From Ignavibacteriota bacterium (GTDB lineage: Bacteria; Bacteroidota; Ignavibacteria; Tepidaquicellales; OLB5): 42,856 bases of DNA. Below the pieces are notes generated by a model. The model saw only the letters and a list, made by a program, of their open reading frames with translations. It searched no databases and was not told where the DNA came from. Both the position numbers and the translations under genes were made by a program. Where the stretch lies: NCBI GenBank assembly GCA_003820375.1, contig RPQH01000033.1, positions 1 to 42,856 of the forward strand, written 5' to 3'. Shown here one piece after another: positions 17,308 to 26,899 of the stretch (within the stretch, counting starts at the first letter, position 1; every line of letters begins with the position of its first letter).

Positions 17308-17469
17308 AACCCCCCCCCCCACTCACCTAGCGAAGCGTTCAGGAGAGGGGGTTAGTAAGCAAAAAATCATATTTCTTCACATCTCCATTTGGAGAGTGGA
17401 GTAGTAAGCAAAAAATCATTTTTCTACCCCTCTCCAAATGGAGAGGGGGTTGGGGGGTGAGGTGGTGAA
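17308..17469. repeat. GC-rich palindromic repeat cluster (CTCTCC/GGAGAG family) with poly-C tract
   Basis: Three related units: cactcacctagcgaagcg through ggagagggggttag (about 17320-17355), an atctccatttggagag palindrome (about 17381-17396), and acccctctccaaatgg through gagagggggttg (about 17426-17452). Two of them are joined by a direct repeat, agtaagcaaaaaatcat. An 11-C homopolymer lies at 17310-17320. The same family recurs at 38944, 39337, 39440 and 42741. The contrast with AT-rich surroundings is sharp. Confidence 0.85.
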
Positions 17470-17520
17470 TACGAAATTACTTTAGCTTAATATTTTGCTT
17501 AAAATAAAATAAAAAAAAAT

Positions 17521-20500
17521 CTATTCAATCACTTTAATAATATTTTTCTCACCTGTTCCATTTATATCAGGGTAATACATCAATTCTGCTTTAGTTGGCA
17601 TAACATTAAATATACCCGGCGTAATTGCACGAATGATATAATAGAACTCATGTTTTTCATCATGCGGATTAGTTGAAAAGAAAGTTATCCTGTTATCATG
17701 AATTTCCCTTCCATCATACCACCATTTCCACCTGTAATTATAATCCAGGTATTTGCTTATAGCCAAATCTGCATCCACAATTTTAGAATTCCATTTAGTT
17801 TCATCCACTTCACATCCTGCAGGTATTGGGTCTTCAATCATCATATATTGTGCATCTTTTTTAGAGCATTTTATTTTTAGCTTTACATATAGCATGTCCC
17901 CCGGTTTTAGTGTACCGTCAAACTCAGTTTTTTTATAGCTTCCTTCTTTAGTGGGTTTCTTAAGTTCTGTAAGTTTATAATATTCCCTGTCAACTGATAT
18001 GCCTTCAAAGTTTTCATGCAAGTTTTCATTGTTCGAAAAGTATTCAATATTGCCCGTAATATAAGCAGAGCCGGTTCCGCTTTTTTCGATAACGATATTA
18101 TTCATTCCGGTTTTTAACTGACCTATTGTCATTGTAACTGAAAGCGGTTTCCTGAAAATATCATCTTTGCTAAAATGGTTTTCACTGACCAGATTGCCAT
18201 TTGCGAAAATTTTAATATTATAATCCGGTACAAATTCTTTAGAAATGCTGAGATATTCCGTTAATGCATCTATAGCAAAGGCAGTTTGCATTGTATTGCT
18301 CCAGCTTTTTCCTTTGCGTTTTGACAGCAGCCATGCGGCAATTTTCTCAATTGTAACTTTATTATTTTTACAGATAATTGAATCCTGCAATAATGATTTC
18401 AGTACAAAAGATGTTGTAATAATATTATCATCTTCCCATTTGTAACTTTTATTAATATTTCCCCAGTGTATCAATGTATCGCCTTCATTTATAGCATTAT
18501 CCAGAAGTATTTTATTAAGCTGATGCTGTAATTTATAATTATTTATGTTTGCTGCAGCCATTGAAATAAATGCTTTCGCAATATCAGTTAAATTATCAGT
18601 TTCAATATTTGATAAAAACTTATTCTTAAACTTTTTACGCCCGGTATCCGAGCATGTCAATACATAGAACATAAAAGAATTTGTATATTCATCAGATTTT
18701 TTGTCCTTTAATTCATTATAAATAAACTGATTTCCTCTATTGATAACTCTTTTATCAATATTATAACCGGAATTTGAACAAACATCTAAACCGTAAATTG
18801 TGTATGCAGTCATAAAAGGACTGCTTTTGCCCTGATTCCACCAACCCCACCCGTTATCATAATTAATCATTGAATAAATCCTGCCAATTCCGTTATTAAC
18901 TATCTTCGGCAAATCGAATTTTGTAAGCTCATCCATAGGTGCATTAAGCTTTTTGTATGTGTTTGAAACAATTACAGCAGGAACAAACCTGCTTAGTGTC
19001 TGTTCAATACATCCGTAGGGATAGTCAAGCAGTGCACCAAGCGGCTCTATCAATGATGAAGCGATGGAAGGGGATATGTTAATCTGCATCTTTGTATTAG
19101 CAGATAAAGAGCCGGGTGGAATTTCTGCAGTAAGAACTTCTTTAGTCTTATTTTCACCCATCTTAGATATAAAGCTGCCGGTGACTTTCATGCCCTGAGG
19201 TTGAACCGGTATTTTAAGCTGAACGGCATCAGATTCTTCATTTGTCAATGATGTTCCGTTCAATACAACAAAACCCGATTCACCTGTAACTTTTACCTTC
19301 CAGTTAAGCATAACATCATTTCCGCTTCTGATTATTAATGATGTATCATGAGAACCGGAACCAATGAAAACAATCCCTTCGGATTTTAGTGAAACCTTTG
19401 TTTGCTTATCTTCGCTTAAATAATTATGGACTATTGCTGATATAATAACTTCATCATTCTGCTGGAAGAAGCGGGGAGTTTCCAGCCGCATCAGCAGGTT
19501 TTTTCTGCATATAGTATTTGTAATGTAATCGGCAACTTTTGTATCTTTTGTTATTACTTTTGATGTCAGCCGCCATGTTGTCAGGTTATCCGGAAATTTT
19601 ACTTTAACTACTGCCATACCGTTTTTATCTGTTCTTATAAACGGCGACCAGAACATAGCATCAATAAATTCCTTTCTTAATACCGGTTCTACCATTACTT
19701 CATCATTTAATATGGGTCCGGCATCTTCATCCCTATCCACTTTAACCTGTCTAACCACATCCAGAAAAACCGAAGCATAGTCAAGTTTCTTCTGGTTTAG
19801 ATTTTCTTTGTTTGTTCCTGTCCAGTTCAGCAAGCCGTTTCTTACAGTCATTGAAAGAGTTGCCCATGGAAAACGTGCTGCATCCGGGTCTCCTTCATCA
19901 CCAATTACAATATATTGATTTTGCGGATTTGGATCTGATATATTCACCACCAATGTATAACTACTCAGAGAATCTAAACCTATATCTTTCAGCAGCAGAG
20001 TGAATATTTCATCATCTTCTGTTCTGGCAAATATCTTAAAATAATGCCAGGTATTTGGTTTATTCGGGTCTTCCTGCGTTTGATTGTATGAAACTTTATT
20101 TTTATTTTTCTTTTGTTCTTCCTTAATCCTTTGTTCTTCTTTTTTCCTTAACTCTTCTTTTATCCTTTTCTTTTCTACAAGGTCGGCAAAGGTCAGCACT
20201 TCCTTTACTCCATTATCAAACTTCTCTATGGAGATTACTTCCTCTTTGTCAGCAACAACATTTAATGTTATCCTACTGAACTTAGAAAGACTCAGCGGTA
20301 ACTCTCCTTTTATTAATTCACGCCCATATAAGAATGAGATATCATAGTTTCCTTCAGGCAGCTTAAAATTAAACTTACCATCTGAATAATACCGGGTTTC
20401 TGCTGCATGGTAAGTGTTGTCTATCAGGATGGACACATATTCAAAAGGTTTCAGGTCATCGTCCCTGATTGTTCCTTCGATAATTGCTACTTCATTGGTA

Positions 20501-23037
20501 TCATAATTGCCAATCCTGAAATGTTCAGCAGCACTTTCTATCTTCGACCATGTCATCCTGTATTCATTTAAAATAGAATTGGTTGTAAATGAGTAATTGT
20601 TGTAGTTATTCATATAAGAATAAAAAAACTGTGCTAATTTTTGATTATTATCTTCCTTTATCGCATATACACCTTCATCTACAATTCCGATTGAAATTTC
20701 TGCGTTTTCCACAGGTAAGCCATTGTTGTCGGTTACTTTTAATGTTACGAACCCCGAATCCTGCGGCTTATATATTTCATTATTGAAATACGCTGTTACA
20801 TTTAACATCTTATAAACCGGGAATACCGGGATTGTGATATTTTGTTTAATTAGTTTCTCTTTGCAGATGTAAGAAACTAATATCTCTGCATTACCTTTAT
20901 AACTTTCATCAAGAAATATCTTTATCTCTTTAGATTGTCCAACTAATGTATCTAATCTTGAACTTATAAAATTATTGTTTGTACTTGTAGTGATTAAAAA
21001 TATTTGATTTGAATCAGGGGCTGCAATGAGTATGCTGCATGTGTCACCGGTATTATATGTTTTTTTACCGGATATCAATACAATTTTTTCTTTTTCAGAT
21101 TCGTAATTGTTTTTATTATGTACTACACATTGTGTTGTACATGTAACAGGAGAATAATTCTTATCAAATGAAGTAAGAGTAAATATATAAGTCCCTTTGT
21201 CAGGTGCATAAAATGAAGCTGTAGAATAACCAAATGGATTGGTAATTCCCGAACTGATTATTTCGTAACTATCATCTTTTATTTCTTTTTTTTCATCATC
21301 TTCTGTGATAATTTTTGTTTTTGTTACAGAAATAATATATTCCGCGGTTACAGGTTCATTTGAATAATTAAATGTTTTTATATTAAGCTTTATGCTGTCC
21401 CCGGTTTTGTAATATGATTTATCTATATCTGCAATTATATTATGTTCTCCGCGTGTAATTAATACTTCTTTGGCAGTATTTACTTCGTTATTGGATTTAT
21501 CATATATTTTTGCCTCGATTAAATAAACATAATCACCGTCCCAATTATGAAAAGGCGGATTTATTTCTTCAAATGGGTAAGATATTTTAAATTTCCCGCT
21601 GTCATCAAGAACAGCCGATTTGCCGGTAATGTAAAATGTATTTTCTGTTTTCGGATGATAATAATTTTGATACCACCAATTTAGCTGTGAGTATGTCCAT
21701 GAATAATAATACGCTTTGGTCCTGTAAATAGTATATTTGAATTTTGTATTCTTTAATGGACTGCCAAAAAAATAAGCAGCGGATATTTCTGCTTTCAAAG
21801 TGTCCTTCATAGTTAAATGTTCTTTATTCACATTTATATCCATCTTGTATTCCGGCTTTTTATATTCTTTCACTGTAAAGCTGCCGGAACTGTGATAGCT
21901 GTAATAATTATCATTTTCAGGAGTAAAATTATCTCTGTCATACTCCCCGGCATCCATGTGTATGTCATTTAATTCCTTTTTGTCTATGCCCAGGTATCTG
22001 ATCTTTATATTATAATTTCCAATTGCGCAGTCTTTACCGAGATAAAATTCATCGGTGAATGTTCCAAGGTCGTTTACATTCAAGACCTTAGTGTACAGCA
22101 AATTGTTTTTCGGGTCTTCGATTTGTATTGACGCTTTACCGCCCGGACAATTAAACAGCCCCTCAAAATTTTTCTTTCTTACTATTCCCTTAATCTCAAC
22201 TTTTGAATCTGGGCGGTAAACCGGCTGGTTTGTTTGTACATATGTAGTATAATAAAAATCAGGAATTGAAAAGTAAATTCTATCATAAGACATGCTTAAG
22301 CTGTTGTTTGCATCACCGATTACAATAAATGGGAAATAATTATTTTTTCTCATTGAATCTACATCAACCTGCAGGAATTTCCAGAAATACTGCCCGTCTT
22401 TTGTTACATCGGCAAACTCCTTTTTTTTATCTTTGTAAAATGATAAAGCACTTTCATAAGGAATTCCATTTCTTGAATTAGCATTAAAAACAAATAAACC
22501 ATTGTTAAACAATTGAACAAATAACTTTGTATCTGTTACTGTGAAATAAGCATATGCAATAATTTTTCTGTATATGGATTTGACAACATAAACTCCTTTT
22601 TCCTTTGGATTGTAAGAAATAATATCATTTAGCTCTTTTTGAGTCTTTTCTTTATCTCTGTATGTGTACCCATTCAAAACAGTATTAATTGTATCAACAG
22701 GTTCTATAAGATTGATTGAAGTGGTTATTAAGTCTTTATACATTAAACTTGATTCGGAAAGAATATTTCCTGAACCATTTGCAATAAACTGGTACGGATA
22801 CTTAACCTTGTAAATTACAAATGTAAACTGCGGAGATGCCTCTATATAATTTCCTTCGATATTTATATTTACAAGCTCTCCCGGGTAATGGAATTTGTTT
22901 GTTTGGAGTACATATGTCGGCTGGAAGTGATAGCTTATACTAACATCATCCTGTGAATGAAGGTCCTGTATGAAGGAAATAAAAAATAAAAAAATTGTGA
23001 CAAATAGAAATCTGATAAAGTTATTTCCGGTAACCAT
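17521..23037 (-). CDS. Alpha-2-macroglobulin family protein with intact thioester motif
   Basis: An 1838-aa exported protein: signal peptide (about 1-29), MG domains with the MG2 signature TNQPVYRPDSKVEIKG near residue 266, and an MG6-like block with VDEGVYAI near 785. A carboxypeptidase-regulatory-like beta-sandwich (GTIRDDDLKPFEYVSILI, about 855-905) and a Lys/Glu-rich helix (about 955-985) are inserted next. The A2M core FWSPFIRTDKNGMAVVKVKF lies near 1130. The thioester domain has PYGCIEQ with C1343 and Q1346, followed by WGWW. Known bacterial A2Ms trap proteases by thioester coupling and usually protect the periplasm, often beside PBP1C, which is absent here. No lipobox and no T9SS tail. 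A possible ribosome-binding site is atagggggaaa just before the ATG. Upstream genes in the block are WG-repeat proteins. Confidence 0.93.
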   Translation of the reverse strand: MVTGNNFIRFLFVTIFLFFISFIQDLHSQDDVSISYHFQPTYVLQTNKFHYPGELVNINIEGNYIEASPQFTFVIYKVKYPYQFIANGSGNILSESSLMYKDLITTSINLIEPVDTINTVLNGYTYRDKEKTQKELNDIISYNPKEKGVYVVKSIYRKIIAYAYFTVTDTKLFVQLFNNGLFVFNANSRNGIPYESALSFYKDKKKEFADVTKDGQYFWKFLQVDVDSMRKNNYFPFIVIGDANNSLSMSYDRIYFSIPDFYYTTYVQTNQPVYRPDSKVEIKGIVRKKNFEGLFNCPGGKASIQIEDPKNNLLYTKVLNVNDLGTFTDEFYLGKDCAIGNYNIKIRYLGIDKKELNDIHMDAGEYDRDNFTPENDNYYSYHSSGSFTVKEYKKPEYKMDINVNKEHLTMKDTLKAEISAAYFFGSPLKNTKFKYTIYRTKAYYYSWTYSQLNWWYQNYYHPKTENTFYITGKSAVLDDSGKFKISYPFEEINPPFHNWDGDYVYLIEAKIYDKSNNEVNTAKEVLITRGEHNIIADIDKSYYKTGDSIKLNIKTFNYSNEPVTAEYIISVTKTKIITEDDEKKEIKDDSYEIISSGITNPFGYSTASFYAPDKGTYIFTLTSFDKNYSPVTCTTQCVVHNKNNYESEKEKIVLISGKKTYNTGDTCSILIAAPDSNQIFLITTSTNNNFISSRLDTLVGQSKEIKIFLDESYKGNAEILVSYICKEKLIKQNITIPVFPVYKMLNVTAYFNNEIYKPQDSGFVTLKVTDNNGLPVENAEISIGIVDEGVYAIKEDNNQKLAQFFYSYMNNYNNYSFTTNSILNEYRMTWSKIESAAEHFRIGNYDTNEVAIIEGTIRDDDLKPFEYVSILIDNTYHAAETRYYSDGKFNFKLPEGNYDISFLYGRELIKGELPLSLSKFSRITLNVVADKEEVISIEKFDNGVKEVLTFADLVEKKRIKEELRKKEEQRIKEEQKKNKNKVSYNQTQEDPNKPNTWHYFKIFARTEDDEIFTLLLKDIGLDSLSSYTLVVNISDPNPQNQYIVIGDEGDPDAARFPWATLSMTVRNGLLNWTGTNKENLNQKKLDYASVFLDVVRQVKVDRDEDAGPILNDEVMVEPVLRKEFIDAMFWSPFIRTDKNGMAVVKVKFPDNLTTWRLTSKVITKDTKVADYITNTICRKNLLMRLETPRFFQQNDEVIISAIVHNYLSEDKQTKVSLKSEGIVFIGSGSHDTSLIIRSGNDVMLNWKVKVTGESGFVVLNGTSLTNEESDAVQLKIPVQPQGMKVTGSFISKMGENKTKEVLTAEIPPGSLSANTKMQINISPSIASSLIEPLGALLDYPYGCIEQTLSRFVPAVIVSNTYKKLNAPMDELTKFDLPKIVNNGIGRIYSMINYDNGWGWWNQGKSSPFMTAYTIYGLDVCSNSGYNIDKRVINRGNQFIYNELKDKKSDEYTNSFMFYVLTCSDTGRKKFKNKFLSNIETDNLTDIAKAFISMAAANINNYKLQHQLNKILLDNAINEGDTLIHWGNINKSYKWEDDNIITTSFVLKSLLQDSIICKNNKVTIEKIAAWLLSKRKGKSWSNTMQTAFAIDALTEYLSISKEFVPDYNIKIFANGNLVSENHFSKDDIFRKPLSVTMTIGQLKTGMNNIVIEKSGTGSAYITGNIEYFSNNENLHENFEGISVDREYYKLTELKKPTKEGSYKKTEFDGTLKPGDMLYVKLKIKCSKKDAQYMMIEDPIPAGCEVDETKWNSKIVDADLAISKYLDYNYRWKWWYDGREIHDNRITFFSTNPHDEKHEFYYIIRAITPGIFNVMPTKAELMYYPDINGTGEKNIIKVIE

Positions 23038-23212
23038 ATTTTCCCCCTATAGGAATTTTTGGGAAACTGTTTATGTAAAATAATAGACAAAGATTAAAAT
23101 CTTTATCACTTCTCTAAGGTATTAATTTCACGTGATTTAGGCAGTACTCTTTGTATTGTATTCTGTCAGAAAATCTGTTATTTGCAGCGAAACAATCCTA
23201 TATGGTTATTTT

Positions 23213-25108
23213 TTAATCTTCCCAGTATTCAGTGCCTTTAGAATCTATATATCCCTTGAATTTATTGCCTATCCATACCGGGGCAATTTCTCCTTCAAAA
23301 TCACCAATCTTATCATATTTAAATTTTGCTATCACCTTTCCCCAATAATCAATTAAGCCGTATTTCCCATTCTTTTTTGCAATTGATATATTCGAACCAA
23401 AATTAAGGGGTGCTTCATATATACAGGGTATAACTTCCCGCCCATCGGGATGTATAAACCCGTATTTGCCATTTCTTCCAACAGAAGTACAATAATCAAC
23501 TGAAAAGCCATTTTTAAAATAATAAAAGTTTGGTTCAGCATAGTCATATTCATATGAGAATACTTCTTTGTTTTCTTTATTTAATATTTTCCATTTATTG
23601 TTCAGTTTAACAGCAAACGTTTTGCCTATTGTTGAAAAAGCACTGTCATAAATACATGGAATAAATTCCTTTCCTGTAATCTCAACGAAACCAAACCTGC
23701 CATTCTTACTAACCTTTGCAAATCCGTTGCGGAAATTTGTATATTCAAAATTAGGTCTATCGTATTCCTTACCATACCCAAAGTCAATCGTATCATATAT
23801 GCAAGGGATTACCAATTTGAAAGTAGTATCTATATATCCGACTTTACCGTCTGACATAACCATTGCAAGACCTCCATAAAACAATTGATTGCCGCTTACG
23901 TATGTTACATTTCTCTGCCAGGGAAAATCATCGTATATATATTGCATTAATTCGTTGTATGAAGTGTCCAATAAACCATACTTGCCATTGTATTTGGGAG
24001 CAATCAGATTATTTAGACTGTAGTATCTTATTTTATCATATTTTACAGGAAGAACTTCTTCGCCTTTGTGATTTAATAAACCGTATTTATTATTTAATTC
24101 CACTAATATATCATCATTGAAAAAATCGGATACATAGTCATACTTACAGGGTATTATCTCGTTTCCATTTCTATCGACCATGCCGCTTTTACCATTTAAG
24201 TTGACAGATTCTAAATCGTCTTTAAAAATATACGGCGCATACTCATACTTAACAGGTATTATAATATTATTTGAATGGTCGATAAAACCATAATGGCCAT
24301 CTATCTCAACTTGAGCTAATCCGTTATAAAAAGACTCTGCATAATCATAATGGAACGGAATCACTTCATTTCCCAGTGTATCGATAAATCCCCATTTACA
24401 ATTTACACTAACTGCAATTAAACCTTCAGAGATTTCAAAATAATTAACCGGTCCTTCATATTTATAAGACGAAATAAATCTTCCTTTATTATCAAATAAA
24501 GCATAAATATAGGAGTTAAAATGATCACCTAATGCAGCCATGTGTACCGGCCTCCAGTTATTTCTTTGTGCTTTTTCGAAGTCATTTTCACTATACAATT
24601 CAATGTCATCATTGATGCATGGAATTACTTCATTACCGTTTTTATCAATACAACCGTAATATGAACCTTTTTTAACAACAATAAGCCCGGTCGAATATCC
24701 ATACACTTCATCATATTTTTGTTTAGGAATTGTTTTATGCCCTAATGAATCCCAAAATACCTTTATCCCATTTTCTGTTGCACTGACAGCTCCATTTTTA
24801 AAATCAGGTTTTTTGATAACACATGGAATGACTTCTTTACCTTTCCTGTTCACATAACCATAATAACCGTTTAACATTACCTCCAACAAGGATTTTATGT
24901 AACTTCTATGCACATATGACTTGTAGTATGTATCATATGCACGGACTGAATCATATTTGCACGGTATAACAACTTCTTTTTTAAGATTTGCATAACCCCA
25001 TCGGTCGCCTTTGCGGTATGGAATGAGTAATGTGGAATCACCATCAAAACAATATAAAGATGCGGAGAGAATTAGAATTATTAAAATTATTTTAAATATA
25101 TTTTTCAT
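23213..25108 (-). CDS. WG-repeat secreted protein (paralogue 1)
   Basis: A 631-aa protein with an N-terminal signal (about residues 1-20) and then about 15 WG/KWG-type repeats of 35-45 residues, e.g. GKYGLIDxxGNEVIPCKYDxV. The family forms beta-rich arrays of unknown function common in Bacteroidota and host-associated bacteria. No T9SS domain follows the last repeat; the protein ends GYIDSKGTEYWED. It starts 13 bases after the stop of the paralogue at 25122-26711, so the two are almost certainly co-transcribed. Both share the opening TLLIPYRKGDxWGY and the end YWED, which shows a tandem duplication. The A2M gene follows 175 bases downstream. Likely periplasmic or surface-exposed. Confidence 0.9.
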   Translation of the reverse strand: MKNIFKIILIILILSASLYCFDGDSTLLIPYRKGDRWGYANLKKEVVIPCKYDSVRAYDTYYKSYVHRSYIKSLLEVMLNGYYGYVNRKGKEVIPCVIKKPDFKNGAVSATENGIKVFWDSLGHKTIPKQKYDEVYGYSTGLIVVKKGSYYGCIDKNGNEVIPCINDDIELYSENDFEKAQRNNWRPVHMAALGDHFNSYIYALFDNKGRFISSYKYEGPVNYFEISEGLIAVSVNCKWGFIDTLGNEVIPFHYDYAESFYNGLAQVEIDGHYGFIDHSNNIIIPVKYEYAPYIFKDDLESVNLNGKSGMVDRNGNEIIPCKYDYVSDFFNDDILVELNNKYGLLNHKGEEVLPVKYDKIRYYSLNNLIAPKYNGKYGLLDTSYNELMQYIYDDFPWQRNVTYVSGNQLFYGGLAMVMSDGKVGYIDTTFKLVIPCIYDTIDFGYGKEYDRPNFEYTNFRNGFAKVSKNGRFGFVEITGKEFIPCIYDSAFSTIGKTFAVKLNNKWKILNKENKEVFSYEYDYAEPNFYYFKNGFSVDYCTSVGRNGKYGFIHPDGREVIPCIYEAPLNFGSNISIAKKNGKYGLIDYWGKVIAKFKYDKIGDFEGEIAPVWIGNKFKGYIDSKGTEYWED

Positions 25109-25121
25109 GGCTTAAATATTT

Positions 25122-26711
25122 TTAATCTTCCCAATACTTATTTCCTTCTTCATCTATATATCCAACTTTCTTATCAATCAGGTTAACCAAAGCAATGCCC
25201 TGGTAAAAGCTGCCTGCATAACTATATTTCAACGGGATAATTATTTCACCCTTATAATTTATATAACCGCGTTTCCCATTTATTCCAACTGCAGCAAGTC
25301 CGTTTTCACTGTAAAAAAACCGATTATCGTAAACGCAAGGGACAACTTCAATACCTGTACTATCAACGTATCCCCACTTTCCGTTTGTTTCCACAAGTGC
25401 TTTATTGTCATAAGATATTATTCCATAATTTTGATAGTTATACCATACGTTATCATATTTAAAAGGAATTACTTCATTGTAAGCACTATCGAAAAATGCC
25501 CATTTGTTATTATATTTCACACAATATAGTTTTCCCGGAATTGATAAGACCGAATCATATATACATGGTATAAACTCTTCACCTTTCTTATTTATGCATC
25601 CCCATTTCCCGTTCAACCTGACATGTGAACTTCCATCATAAAAATAATAATGTGTGAAAACATCAGAAAAAAAATAATCGTATTTACATTGCACAAAAAG
25701 ATTGCCTGTACTATCAACAAAACCCCATTTCCGGTTCTGTTTTACTGTAACAGCTCCTTCTTTAAAATAAAAACCGGAATAATCATAGACAAAAGGAACA
25801 ATTATATTACCATCCTTATCTAAAAATCCAAATTTATTATCCAAACTTGCATTAACAAATCCATTCCTAAATGTACCCATACGATCATAATTGAATGGAA
25901 TTATTTCTTTCCCTGAAATATCTATACATCCCCACTTTCCATCAATTTTTACTGATGCAATCCCGTCATGGAAATCATGTGCTGATTCATAAATGCATTC
26001 TGTTATCTCATTTCCGGTAGTGTCCATGTATCCGTATTTACCGGCTAACTTTACTCTTATTAATCCATCCTTTATTTCATGCACTTCGTCATATATACAT
26101 GGGATTACTTCAATACCGTTATTATTCACATATCCGGACAGAACTTCATTGCCATTATACAATATGTGAACGATCTTGATACCTTTCCGGAAATTTTCAA
26201 TATCATAATACTTGCAAGGTATTACCAGTTTTCCTGTTTTATCAATACAACCAATTGTTCGGAATTTGGAAGCAACCTTAGCAAGTCCATATTCAAAGTC
26301 CTCGGTATCATAATATTTACTTCTGATTACTATTTTACCCGTAGTATCAAAATAAATTTGTTCCTTGTCAACGAATACAAGAGCTAATCCTTCATGGAAT
26401 TCCGGTTGGTTATTATAAATACAGGGAATAATTTCTTTTCCTGCTAAATTAACACAGCCATATTTACCATCCTTGATCACAGAGGCAAATCCATTATCAA
26501 ATTTAAAAACATCATCATATTTGCAGGGAATAATTATTTTCTTATTCCAATTGCAATATCCCCACTTATCACCTTTGCGGTAAGGGATTAAGAGAGTTGT
26601 ATCATCGTTTCCCGAGCAATAACAAACTGATGTGGTGGAAAACAAAGTGATAAAAAATATTTTGCAGAAAAAACGGGAGAGATTGGAATTTATGAATTTT
26701 CGAATCATCAT
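25122..26711 (-). CDS. WG-repeat secreted protein (paralogue 2)
   Basis: A 529-aa protein, signal region about residues 1-33, then about 12 WG-type repeats (pattern GKWGCIDxxGKEIIPCxYDxxxxFxxG). The start MMIRKF is chosen at the upstream ATG; a second methionine follows directly. It shares TLLIPYRKGDKWGY at the front and GYIDEEGNKYWED at the end with the gene that follows (13-base gap). It is divergent from the Ycf48-like gene at 26900, and the 188-base gap between them must hold both promoters. This is the first gene of the minus-strand block WG - WG - A2M - propeller. No catalytic residues are apparent. Confidence 0.9.
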   Translation of the reverse strand: MMIRKFINSNLSRFFCKIFFITLFSTTSVCYCSGNDDTTLLIPYRKGDKWGYCNWNKKIIIPCKYDDVFKFDNGFASVIKDGKYGCVNLAGKEIIPCIYNNQPEFHEGLALVFVDKEQIYFDTTGKIVIRSKYYDTEDFEYGLAKVASKFRTIGCIDKTGKLVIPCKYYDIENFRKGIKIVHILYNGNEVLSGYVNNNGIEVIPCIYDEVHEIKDGLIRVKLAGKYGYMDTTGNEITECIYESAHDFHDGIASVKIDGKWGCIDISGKEIIPFNYDRMGTFRNGFVNASLDNKFGFLDKDGNIIVPFVYDYSGFYFKEGAVTVKQNRKWGFVDSTGNLFVQCKYDYFFSDVFTHYYFYDGSSHVRLNGKWGCINKKGEEFIPCIYDSVLSIPGKLYCVKYNNKWAFFDSAYNEVIPFKYDNVWYNYQNYGIISYDNKALVETNGKWGYVDSTGIEVVPCVYDNRFFYSENGLAAVGINGKRGYINYKGEIIIPLKYSYAGSFYQGIALVNLIDKKVGYIDEEGNKYWED

Positions 26712-26899
26712 TCGAAATGATTGTTTAATTGCCGTAAATTAATGTTTTATTTTAATTTATGAAAGTATAATTATTATTAATGTAAGAATATTTTACAAAT
26801 TTTGACGGATGTGAAATAGATATATTAAATTACTATTTTAGCAAATATTTATTATATTTATAACAGCAAAACTTTTACAGAAATATTATTTGAAAAATT

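Noticed and set aside
23089..23104. Palindrome aaagattaaaatcttt upstream of the A2M gene as an operator
   Set aside because: AT-only palindromes of this length arise by chance in such DNA, and no regulator is linked to it.
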